From NCBI RefSeq assembly GCF_023101665.1, contig NZ_CP082161.1, positions 7,980,501-8,044,500 of the forward strand: 64,000 bases of DNA. Reading direction: 5' to 3'. Below the pieces are notes generated by a model, which was not told the DNA's origin, ran no database searches, and saw only the letters and a list, made by a program, of their open reading frames with translations. The translations under genes were made by a program, and so were the position numbers. This DNA comes from Bradyrhizobium sp. 195 (GTDB lineage: Bacteria; Pseudomonadota; Alphaproteobacteria; Rhizobiales; Xanthobacteraceae). Shown piece after piece: positions 39,377 to 47,385 of the stretch (its first letter is position 1; the number at the start of each line of letters is the position of its first letter).

Positions 39377-41824
39377 ATGGCAGGAGCGAACGACAAGAGA
39401 CGGTTTCTGCGCGAGGGCCTGTTCGCCAAATACGTCGTCTCCCTCGTCGGCCTCGTCGTGTTCGTCCTCGCCGTCAACGGCGCGATGGAGACCTGGATCT
39501 CCTACCGCGCCACCCGGACGCAGCTCACCGACGGCCTCGAGGACAAGGCGCAAGCAGCGGCCCGCCGGATCGAGCAGTCGATCTCGGAGCTCGATCGCCA
39601 GATCAGCTGGGTGACGCGGGCGAGCCAGGACACCCTCGAGAAGCGCCGCGCCGACTACGCATCGCTGCTGCACCAGGTCTCCGTCGTCAACCAGCTGTTC
39701 CAGCTCAACGGTGACGGCCGCGAGGTGCTGCGCGTCTCGCGCCAGTCGACCACGACCGGCAGCAACGCCGACCTCTCCCGCGACATGCGCTTCACCGAGA
39801 CCGTCGCCCGCGGCGTCAGCTATGCGCCAGCATGGTTCGTCGACCGGACGCCGTTGATGTCGATCTCGGTGGCGCATTCCGGCTTCAATGCCGGCGTCAC
39901 CGTGGCGGAGATCGATCTCAGCTTCCTCTCCGACTTCCTGTCGGACGCGCAAGTCGGCAAGGCCGCCTTTGCCTATGTGGTCGATCCGCGCGGCCGCGTG
40001 CTGGCGACATCGTCGAAAGGGCCCGATGTCGGCAAGGACCTGTCGAAGCTGCCGCAGGTTGCGGCCGCGATCGCGCCCGGCCACGAGCCCGACACCTCGG
40101 GCACCGACTTCAACGGCCATGCGGTGATGAGCGCCGCGAGCACCGTGCCGAAGCTCGGCTGGAGCGTGCTGTTCGAGCAGCCGACCACGCAGGCGCTGAT
40201 GCCGATCCGCGACCAGCTGGTGCGCATCGCGCTCCTGATCGGGATGGGCCTGATGGTCGCGATCCTCGCCGGCACGCTGCTCGCCCGTCGCATGATTATC
40301 CCGATCACGGCGCTGCGCGACGGCGCGCACAAGCTCGGCGAGGGCGATTTCAGCCACCGCATCGAGGTGCGCACCTCGGACGAGCTGGAAGATCTCGCCG
40401 GCCAGTTCAACCGCATGGCCGGCCAGATCCAGGAGACCTATTCGAACCTGGAGACCAAGGTCGATGAGCGCACGCGCGATCTCGCGCAGTCGATCAACGA
40501 GCTGAAAGTTCTGGAGGAAGTCGGCCGCGCCGTTGCCTCCTCGCTCGATCTCAACGCCGTGCTGCCGACGATCGCCGCGCGCGCGATCGAGATCACCCAT
40601 GCCGACGCGGTGCTGATCTACGGCTTCGATGCCGAGAGGCGCCGCTTCCACCTGGTCGAGGCCAATGGCATCGACAAATCCGCAGACGGCGCCCATGTCA
40701 CCATCGACGAAGGCGAGAACATCCTGAGCGATGCCGCCAGGAGCGGCGAGCCGATCGCGCTTCCCGATCTCGATCATGCCGCCGAGCAGCCGCTGCGCGA
40801 GGTCGCGATCGCCGCCGGCTTCCACTCGGTGCTGGTTGTGCCGCTGGTCGACCAGCAGGGCACGCTCGGCTCGCTGGTGGTGCTGCGCCGCGCCGGTGGC
40901 GAGTTCGCCGGCAGCATCATCGGCCTGATGCGCACCTTCGCCAACCAGGCCGTGCTGGCGATGCGCAATGCGCGCCTGTTCACCGAGGTCGATCACAAGG
41001 GCCGCGAGCTGGAGGCGGCGAGCGAGACCGTGCGCGCCCAGGCCGACAAGCTCAAGCAGCAGACCGAGCAGCTCAAGGACTGGAACAAGTCGCTGGAGGA
41101 ACGCGTCAAGACCCAGCTCGGCGAGATCGAGCGCATCCGCAAGCTCGAGCGTTTCCTGGCGCCGCAGGTGGCGCAGCTGATCGCGTCGTCCGACAGCCCG
41201 GAAGGGCTACTCACCAGCCAGCGCCGCGAGGTGACCGTGGTGTTCTGCGATTTGCGCGGCTTCACCGCGTTCACGGAAGCGACCGAGCCGGAAGAGGCGA
41301 TGAACGTGCTGCGCGAATATCACGCAGCGCTCGGCAAGCTGATCTTCAAATACGAGGGCACGCTCGACAAATATGCCGGCGACGGCGTGATGATTCTGTT
41401 CAACGCGCCGATCCAGTTCGAGGACCACACCAAGCGCGCCGTGAAGATGGCGGTGGAGATGCGCGAAACCATCGGCCCCTTGACCGAACGCTGGCGCAAC
41501 CGCGGGCACAGTCTGGGCTTCGGCATCGGCATTGCGGTCGGCTATGCCACGCTCGGCCAGGTCGGCTTCGAGCAGCGGCTGGAATATGCCGCGATCGGCA
41601 GCGTCACCAACCTTGCCTCGCGCCTCTGCGGCGAGGCCAAGCCCAACCAGATCGTGGTCAGCCGCCGCGTCTACGGCATCGTCGAGCCTTTCGTCGAAGC
41701 CCGCGCCCTCGACGATCTCCAGCTCAAGGGCTTCAATCACCCCGTACTCGCCATGGAGATTTTGAGCTGGCGCGAGGAGGTGGCGAACGTGGTGGATGCC
41801 GCGGCGGTTCGGATGCGGGGTTAA
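39377..41824 (+). CDS. Class III adenylate/guanylate cyclase with sensor, HAMP and GAF domains
   Basis: Encodes 815 residues. TM1 is near residues 18-38, then a Cache-like extracellular sensor to about 270, TM2 near 275-300, HAMP near 300-360 (LARRMIIPITALRDGAHKLG), GAF near 380-535, a coiled coil near 540-600, and the class III cyclase domain near 610-790 (VTVVFCDLRGFTAFTEATEP with the metal Asp, and KYAGDGVMILFNAP). It would make cAMP or cGMP in response to an outside signal. The Crp-type regulator 2.5 kb away could be a target, but this is only proximity. Confidence 0.93.
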   Translation: MAGANDKRRFLREGLFAKYVVSLVGLVVFVLAVNGAMETWISYRATRTQLTDGLEDKAQAAARRIEQSISELDRQISWVTRASQDTLEKRRADYASLLHQVSVVNQLFQLNGDGREVLRVSRQSTTTGSNADLSRDMRFTETVARGVSYAPAWFVDRTPLMSISVAHSGFNAGVTVAEIDLSFLSDFLSDAQVGKAAFAYVVDPRGRVLATSSKGPDVGKDLSKLPQVAAAIAPGHEPDTSGTDFNGHAVMSAASTVPKLGWSVLFEQPTTQALMPIRDQLVRIALLIGMGLMVAILAGTLLARRMIIPITALRDGAHKLGEGDFSHRIEVRTSDELEDLAGQFNRMAGQIQETYSNLETKVDERTRDLAQSINELKVLEEVGRAVASSLDLNAVLPTIAARAIEITHADAVLIYGFDAERRRFHLVEANGIDKSADGAHVTIDEGENILSDAARSGEPIALPDLDHAAEQPLREVAIAAGFHSVLVVPLVDQQGTLGSLVVLRRAGGEFAGSIIGLMRTFANQAVLAMRNARLFTEVDHKGRELEAASETVRAQADKLKQQTEQLKDWNKSLEERVKTQLGEIERIRKLERFLAPQVAQLIASSDSPEGLLTSQRREVTVVFCDLRGFTAFTEATEPEEAMNVLREYHAALGKLIFKYEGTLDKYAGDGVMILFNAPIQFEDHTKRAVKMAVEMRETIGPLTERWRNRGHSLGFGIGIAVGYATLGQVGFEQRLEYAAIGSVTNLASRLCGEAKPNQIVVSRRVYGIVEPFVEARALDDLQLKGFNHPVLAMEILSWREEVANVVDAAAVRMRG

Positions 41825-41946
41825 CTTCCTCGCCTGCCTCACCTGGTGAGGCATCGCTTGTTAGCGCGCACCGACAGATGTCGCGATCCCGCGGCACATC
41901 GCGCCCGGGTTTTGCGTAGGTCTTGCTACCCTTCGAAATGGAAGGG

Positions 41947-42057
41947 CGCAGGGAAGACCGGGCACCGGCTGGCACCCGCAAGCCCCCTGTGCGTGAGTGC
42001 GTGATAGTCGCTCACAGGGGAGAAACAGGTGTGGCCGAATGCCCGGCCTTCCCTGCG
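41947..42057. repeat. Large nested inverted repeat (cruciform)
   Basis: Outer arms CGCAGGGAAGACCGGGCA (41947-41964) and TGCCCGGCCTTCCCTGCG (42040-42057) match in 17 of 18 positions. Inside, CCCCTGTGCGTGAG and CTCACAGGGG form a second stem. The structure would fold strongly in RNA or single-stranded DNA. Confidence 0.85.
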
Positions 42058-42444
42058 CAGTGGTTGAAACGGCTTATGTCGCGCTCTCGCCGGTGAGTCG
42101 ATTCTCTGTTGCCACCGTCGTCTTGCAGCTTTCATCGGATGCGCCGGTCCGGTCGGACCAGCGCACCGCTGCAACACTTGACGCCAGAAATTCGGGCGTC
42201 ACGACCACACGATTTTGCCGTACGCGTTCGACATCGTCGTACACGCGCCCGCTGATCGCTCACGGGGACTACCCGCCCTGCGACCGCATCTGGCGCCAAC
42301 GCCGCCCGCGTCCACCGCCCCTCACCCCACGAACCCTGACGATCGCGATCCGTCCCTTACCATGGGATGAGTTGGGAGGGAGCATAGGGTGTGTCGCCCT
42401 TCTGGTAAAGAGAATTTTTCTTTATCCGAATATCATGCGCGGTC

Positions 42445-42521
42445 GCCCGGATGAAGCGGAGCGAAATCCGGGGTCGTGCCACAAGCGACAGCCCCGGATT
42501 GCGCTTTCGCTCCATCCGGGC
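42445..42521. repeat. Palindromic repeat, GCCCGGATG family
   Basis: The left arm GCCCGGATGAAGCGGAGCGA pairs with the right arm TCGCTCCATCCGGGC, and ATCCGGGG pairs with CCCCGGAT. It is a separate family from the GTAGGGTGGG element. Confidence 0.8.
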
Positions 42522-42733
42522 TACGGGCCAACAAATATGAAAGACAACCCCATGCACAGTAGACGGGGCTTTGAGATCAATGGGTTACGAAGGACGGCCA
42601 GACGATACTTGTAAACGTTCTTTGGCACGTCGGGCAAAACACCGGCGGAACGGTCTCACCCCCGAACCACATCCCACCTCCCCGCGACTAACCCTCGCCT
42701 CAACGGCGCGGCGACTCTGATCGGAGACGACCT

Positions 42734-43600
42734 GTGACGTTTGCCTTGCCTTCGCGTGCTTATGATCTGCAGATGCTGGATCGTCCGGCCGACCGGGCGC
42801 GCGATCACGGCTGGGTCTACGGGCTGCCACCGGGTATCAGCAGCGAGCAATGGCCGCTCGATCCGGTCACCGGCTATCCGCTGATGCACGGCTTCACGCT
42901 TCTGCTGCCGGAAGACTATCGCGTGCATGGCGCGGACATCGTCGCGGTGTCGTTCTTCGCCACTCCGGCTGATCACACTGACGGCGGCGCAACCGATACC
43001 CCCGAGATCCGCGAGGCGGTGATGGCGCGGCCATCGCATCCGCGTCTGTCGCGCATGACCGACATCCTCGACTACGAATATGCTGCGCTGTTGCTGACCA
43101 AGAGCGAGTACGAAGGCGCGTTCGCGACACCGCCGGCGCCGCTTGCGCTGGCGACGGCTGATCGGCCGCGCTGGCTCGATGTCGGCGGCGCCAGCGCTTT
43201 CTACGGGGCCGCCCCGCCCTTTGCGCAGAGGATGTTCGCGGGCCCTCCGCGCACCGATCCGACAGAGAACCTCGGTATCGCCTTGATGCCGCGCGCGACC
43301 GATCCCAACGCCGGCAGGGACCCGCAGGATCCGCACTTCCCGCGCAACCCGCCGAGCGACTATCAGCCCTACTATTACTTTGTCGGCGGCGTCCCGAGCA
43401 CCGAGAATTACCGCCTGCACGACTGGGCCAAGGATCACGCCCACAACCATCTCGGCGGCACCATGCGGCCGTGCCAGGCGGTGCCGGAGATGAGCCCGTT
43501 CTACATCGAGTTCGAGGAATATTTCGGCGGCTACAATTTCGGCACCGGCAACGCGCAGCTCGACTTCAGGGATATGAAGTTCGACTGGGCGTGCGGGTGA
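42734..43600 (+). CDS. Protein of unknown function
   Basis: Encodes 288 residues from the GTG at 42734, with GGAG ahead. There is no signal peptide or membrane segment, so it is probably cytosolic. It is rich in Pro, Tyr and Asp, with aromatic clusters such as PYYYFVGG near 215 and FYIEFEEYFGGYNF near 260. The C-terminal strand-rich block is faintly like a DUF1963-type fold, but I would not assign it. A long preceding region full of repeats and a back-to-back convergent Spy-like gene give no functional hint. Confidence 0.7.
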   Translation: MTFALPSRAYDLQMLDRPADRARDHGWVYGLPPGISSEQWPLDPVTGYPLMHGFTLLLPEDYRVHGADIVAVSFFATPADHTDGGATDTPEIREAVMARPSHPRLSRMTDILDYEYAALLLTKSEYEGAFATPPAPLALATADRPRWLDVGGASAFYGAAPPFAQRMFAGPPRTDPTENLGIALMPRATDPNAGRDPQDPHFPRNPPSDYQPYYYFVGGVPSTENYRLHDWAKDHAHNHLGGTMRPCQAVPEMSPFYIEFEEYFGGYNFGTGNAQLDFRDMKFDWACG

Positions 43601-44869
43601 TCACGCCCCTCGCTTCGGCCCAATCGCCTCGAACCCCGCCTTCTGCTCGTCGCTCAAGTCGGCTTCGAAATCATCGAGCGCGTCAGCAACTCCGTTCACG
43701 GCCTGCAGCATCGTCTCCAGCCGCGCCTTGGCGGCGGTGAGGCGGGCCTGGGGCGTCGCGGCGGGCTGTGACGGGCAGGCGCTGAGCGTTTCCATGGTGC
43801 GCAGGGTGGTGTCCTGCAGCACCTCGAAACGGGCGCGGGCGGTGTCGTCGAGATGGAGCGTCGAGGCGATATCGCCCGCGGGCCATTGCTGCTGCACCAA
43901 CTGCTCGTACTGACGCTGCAGCTTTTCGTCATAGCGGGGATCGCTGTCGGCGTCGCACGCTGATGCAGCCTGCGCATCCTTCTTCTGGCCCGCGGCCAGC
44001 GCGGCGCGGCGCTCCTTGGCCAGCCCGTCAAGCTTTGCCTTCTGGCCGTCGTCAAGGAGCCCCTCGAATTTCGCGAGCGGTGGCGCGAACGTATCCATCG
44101 CCTTGATCATGACCGTGAGACGCTCGCGCATCAGGCCAAGGCGCTCCGCTGCGGTCGCAGGTACCTCGGCCGGGCAGGTGGCGCGGATGCTATCGCGGGC
44201 AGCCTGCCAGGCGTTCACGAGCTCGTCGAGCGCGACGCGCTGCAATTCGTTGGGCTGCACGGCGGCGGATATGAGTTCCGCAGGGAAGCCGGCGGGATCG
44301 CTGACATCGCAGATGTTTTGCGCCGACGGGATCTTGCGCGCGCGCCTGCCTTGCGGCGCGGTGTAGGCGGCGAGCTCGGTGGCGGCGTAAGGCGAGAAGA
44401 TCGCGGCATAGATGTCGCCATAGCCATAAAGCGAGATACTGGTGGTGTCGGCGAAGATGATCGCATTGGCGAGATCGTCATGCGCGAACGGCCAAAACAC
44501 CGGGCCGGCCCAGCCATAGCTGCCGTCGGGATGGCGCCACCAGCCCTGCGGGCGGCGGCCGCCGCGCCAGCCCGCCAGCGCGGCTTGCGCCGAGAGAGCC
44601 GCACGGACGATGTAGGGGTTGGAAGGCTGGCCGCGCTCGGCACCGCGCGGATCTTGCGACCTCAGCGCGGCGGAGCGGTATCGACTACCCCGCACCGCCA
44701 TGCGGGAATGGCGCAGTCGCGACGCGCCGATCATGTGGCCGACGGCGAAACGCGCAACGCCGAGCGGACCGCCGCGCAATCCGAACTGGGCCTCGGCTCT
44801 GGTAGGCAACAGCACTGCCGCAATCAGGAGGGTCGCGCCGGTCAGCGCCAGTCCCATGCGTCCCGACAT
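43601..44869 (-). CDS. Spy/LTXXQ-motif family periplasmic protein
   Basis: Encodes 422 residues from the ATG at 44869. Residues 1-27 form a signal peptide (ATLLIAAVLLPTRAEA). Residues 30-190 are a Gly/Arg/Ser-rich region with YGYGDIYAAIFSPY. The C-terminal two thirds contain two LTXXQ-like helical units: FEGLLDDGQKAKLDGL near 260 and FEADLSDEQKAGFEAIG at the end, as in Spy/CpxP chaperones but longer. It has three cysteines spaced far apart. It may bind unfolded envelope proteins; function is inferred. Confidence 0.8.
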   Translation of the reverse strand: MSGRMGLALTGATLLIAAVLLPTRAEAQFGLRGGPLGVARFAVGHMIGASRLRHSRMAVRGSRYRSAALRSQDPRGAERGQPSNPYIVRAALSAQAALAGWRGGRRPQGWWRHPDGSYGWAGPVFWPFAHDDLANAIIFADTTSISLYGYGDIYAAIFSPYAATELAAYTAPQGRRARKIPSAQNICDVSDPAGFPAELISAAVQPNELQRVALDELVNAWQAARDSIRATCPAEVPATAAERLGLMRERLTVMIKAMDTFAPPLAKFEGLLDDGQKAKLDGLAKERRAALAAGQKKDAQAASACDADSDPRYDEKLQRQYEQLVQQQWPAGDIASTLHLDDTARARFEVLQDTTLRTMETLSACPSQPAATPQARLTAAKARLETMLQAVNGVADALDDFEADLSDEQKAGFEAIGPKRGA

Positions 44870-45047
44870 GACCGCTGACCTGACCAATTCGGCCTCCTCC
44901 CAGCGCCAAGCGCGCACTGCGCCGCATCGAGATGACGCGCGAGGGAACCAATTGTTCCCAGGCGGCACAGGGCAAAGCGTCGCGGGCGATGACTCTTTCC
45001 TTTTGCGCAGGCTATCGCGTATGGCGCTTTGCGCGACCTGAGCGCGC

Positions 45048-45181
45048 CTCGTCCTTCGAGACGGCCGCTTCGCGGTCTCCTCAGGATAAGGCTAACTGGC
45101 ATCGGTGCTCGTTGAAGCGAGTGCCCGCGCACTCCGTCCTTATCCTGAGGGCCCGCCAAAGGCGGGCGTCTCGAAGGATGG
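45048..45181. repeat. Palindromic repeat, GTCCTTCGAGAC family
   Basis: The left part CTCGTCCTTCGAGACGGCCG pairs with the right part GGCGGGCGTCTCGAAGGATG, and TCCTCAGGATAAGG pairs with CCTTATCCTGAGG. It fills much of the 330-base gap between the Spy-like gene and the LysM gene, with little else in the gap. A fragment of the same family lies near 27639. Confidence 0.8.
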
Positions 45182-45199
45182 CCGCAGAGGGAAGCCCCC

Positions 45200-46240
45200 T
45201 CACTCTGCCTTCTGCGGCATGACGAACGTCTGGCCGGGATAGATCAGATTGGGGTTGTGGATCTTGTCGCGGTTGGCCTTGAAGATCACGGCGTAGCGGG
45301 CGCCGTCACCGTAGGCGAGGCGGCTGAGCGCCCACAGGCTGTCGCCGCGGGAAATCACGCGGTTGCCGCCTGCCTCCGCCGGTGCGGCCTGGAGCGCGTC
45401 CGTCGGCGAGGCCGATGCCACATTCGTCGCGGCGGGGGCCCGCGCCATGACCTTGGGTCTCGGTGCGCCGGTCAATTTCGACCGGATGGGGGACCTGTCG
45501 GGAGTCGAGGCAAGATGCGGCGCGCCCGACGGCAGCGACGCCACGACGTCCGATTTGTCATCCGCCTTCTCGGCCTGTTTCGACTCCTGCTTCGCGACCG
45601 GCACCGGACGCGCAGGCGGCGGCGCCGCCTCGGCGATGGTCACCGGCATGGTCCGGCCGGACTGCGTGACCGTGCCATCCGGCGCCCTGGCCCGGAGCGT
45701 CAATTCATAGGAACCAGAGGGAAGTTGCGGCGGGGTCATCACGAATTGGCCCGAGGCGTCGGCGACCACCGTATCGAGCGGCTTGCCATCGCGCAGCAGC
45801 TCAACCTTCGCGCCCGGCGCGGCCTGGCCGGCAATCACCGCCGCCTCGCCGTGATCGTCGACGCGGGCGACGTCGAAACGGGGACCCGTGTCGGCGACCG
45901 CCGGCGGCTTGACCGGCGCGAGATCCCCCAGCGCCGCGACCTGCTTCTGGGTCTCGGCCAGCGCGCCGGCCTTCGGCGCCGGCGCCACTGGTGCTGGCGC
46001 AGGCGGCGTGGCGGCGGCAAGCTTTGGCTGTTCCGGTTTGGGCGCTTCCGGTTTCGGCGCGGGCTTGAGGTCGACCTTGGCCTCGACTTTGGGTTCGGCC
46101 TTGGTCTCCGGCTTGGCGGCGATTGCGGTCTTGGTCCCATCCGGCAGCAGACGGCGCAGCTCGGTCGGGCCGATCACCAGCACCGTGCCGACCAGGGCGA
46201 GCAGGCAGAACGCAATGAAGGCCTTGGATGCGGTCATCAT
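45200..46240 (-). CDS. LysM domain protein, membrane-anchored
   Basis: Encodes 346 residues. Residues 5-24 form an N-terminal membrane anchor (FIAFCLLALVGTVLVIG). Residues 35-100 are a Lys/Pro/Ala-rich spacer. Residues 115-200 look like an Ig-like or carboxypeptidase-regulatory-like domain (GPRFDVARVDDHGEAAVIAG, PSGSYELTLRARAPDG). The final 50 residues are a LysM domain (VISRGDSLWALSRLAYGDGA, NPNLIYPGQTFVMP) that binds peptidoglycan. It probably spans the periplasm. Confidence 0.92.
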   Translation of the reverse strand: MMTASKAFIAFCLLALVGTVLVIGPTELRRLLPDGTKTAIAAKPETKAEPKVEAKVDLKPAPKPEAPKPEQPKLAAATPPAPAPVAPAPKAGALAETQKQVAALGDLAPVKPPAVADTGPRFDVARVDDHGEAAVIAGQAAPGAKVELLRDGKPLDTVVADASGQFVMTPPQLPSGSYELTLRARAPDGTVTQSGRTMPVTIAEAAPPPARPVPVAKQESKQAEKADDKSDVVASLPSGAPHLASTPDRSPIRSKLTGAPRPKVMARAPAATNVASASPTDALQAAPAEAGGNRVISRGDSLWALSRLAYGDGARYAVIFKANRDKIHNPNLIYPGQTFVMPQKAE

Positions 46241-46416
46241 CGGAAACGAACCTTGGGTGACAAATCAGCGAGGCCGGCAAGGTGCGCCGATTTGGCCACC
46301 GCAGCAAGTCGGTCGAAGGGATGATCGCTTAGCCAATGCGCCGGGGATGAACCGGCGCGGCCCCCTCGGCGTCAAATCAGCGAGGCCGCACCGCGGCTAT
46401 ATTTTAGGATTTTCCC

Positions 46417-47112
46417 GTGACCGCATTTTTTCGCACCGCGCCATGGCTGGCGCTTGCCCTGACGCTCGCCGCTTCTCCCGCGCTCGCGGCCTCCGGCCCG
46501 CCGCCGGGCTTCGTCCTCACCGACAACGCCGACCTCACCTTCACCTCGCCCGACGGCGCCACCAGGCTTGAGCAGTACATGAAGGACAGCGAAGACCTTT
46601 TCGGCGTCAAATGGCAGGTCTGGGCGCGACGCGGCGAGCAGATGACGGAGCTGAAGCCGGAGCAGGGCTACGGCGCGGGCTTCCGCTTCACCAGCGATTC
46701 GCAATGGCTGGTACGGATGCAGAAGACCGGCTCGGGCTCGCAGGATCTGTTTCTTTATCACGTCGAGAACGGCGCCTTCGTCAACGCGACGAAGAAGTCG
46801 CTCAGCGACCTCGCCTGGGCCTATTTCCACAGCCGGCCCGACACTGGGAACATGAAGCTCGACTACCACATCTCCGCCAACCTGATGAAGGGCACGGAAG
46901 ATGCCTATCGCTGGCTCGGCGTCGACTGGCCCAGCAACCGCTACCTCGTGATCTCGCTGTCGGGCGAAATGGACAAGCATCCGAAGAACGTCGCCGTGAA
47001 GGGTCTGGCGGATTGGAAATGCCGTTATGACCTCACGACCGGCAAGTTCGACGTCCCCAAGATGTTCGCCAAGGGCAATGCGGAAGCGTTGAACTGGGAG
47101 ATCAAGCGGTGA
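46417..47112 (+). CDS. Secreted protein of unknown function
   Basis: Encodes 231 residues from a GTG at 46417, preceded by TTAGGA. Residues 1-24 form a signal peptide ending PALAAS. The mature protein has aromatic-rich repeats of strand type (DLFGVKWQVWARRGEQ, GYGAGFRFTSDSQWLV, LDYHISANLMKG) and only one Cys. No family is recognised. It is divergent from the LysM gene. Confidence 0.72.
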   Translation: MTAFFRTAPWLALALTLAASPALAASGPPPGFVLTDNADLTFTSPDGATRLEQYMKDSEDLFGVKWQVWARRGEQMTELKPEQGYGAGFRFTSDSQWLVRMQKTGSGSQDLFLYHVENGAFVNATKKSLSDLAWAYFHSRPDTGNMKLDYHISANLMKGTEDAYRWLGVDWPSNRYLVISLSGEMDKHPKNVAVKGLADWKCRYDLTTGKFDVPKMFAKGNAEALNWEIKR

Positions 47113-47137
47113 GGACGGCTTCGTAGGCTCGTGGCTT

Positions 47138-47232
47138 CGTAGGGTGGGCAAAGCGGAAGCGTGCCCACCACCTCCATCCATCATGGACAGATCGTGGGCA
47201 CGGCGCGCGAAGCGCGCCTTTGCCCACCCTAC
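47138..47232. repeat. Palindromic repeat, GTAGGGTGGGCAAAG family
   Basis: Begins CGTAGGGTGGGCAAAGCGGA and ends GCCTTTGCCCACCCTAC, with inner arms GTGCCCACC and CGTGGGCACG. It follows the secreted protein and precedes the GGDEF-EAL gene. Confidence 0.85.
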
Positions 47233-47385
47233 AAGACCTGAGCTGGGCATCCGGCGGTGAGCGCGTCGGCCTTCGAGTCCAGGGAACCAACCCACTGATT
47301 CCGCTCCGATTCATAGTTCCCTAACCCTTGATGGTAACGGGGTCTTTTCGGTTTGGCTGCATCTTGCATCCCACGGGAGGGCTGC

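Larger units (their letters stand above)
41825..42733. other. Long intergenic region rich in inverted repeats
   Basis: About 910 bases with no credible gene. It holds a large cruciform at 41947-42057 and a palindromic repeat at 42445-42521, listed separately. The segment 42060-42400 has no open frame of note with a good start and no motif I recognise. GGAG close to 42724 serves the gene at 42734. Confidence 0.55.
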
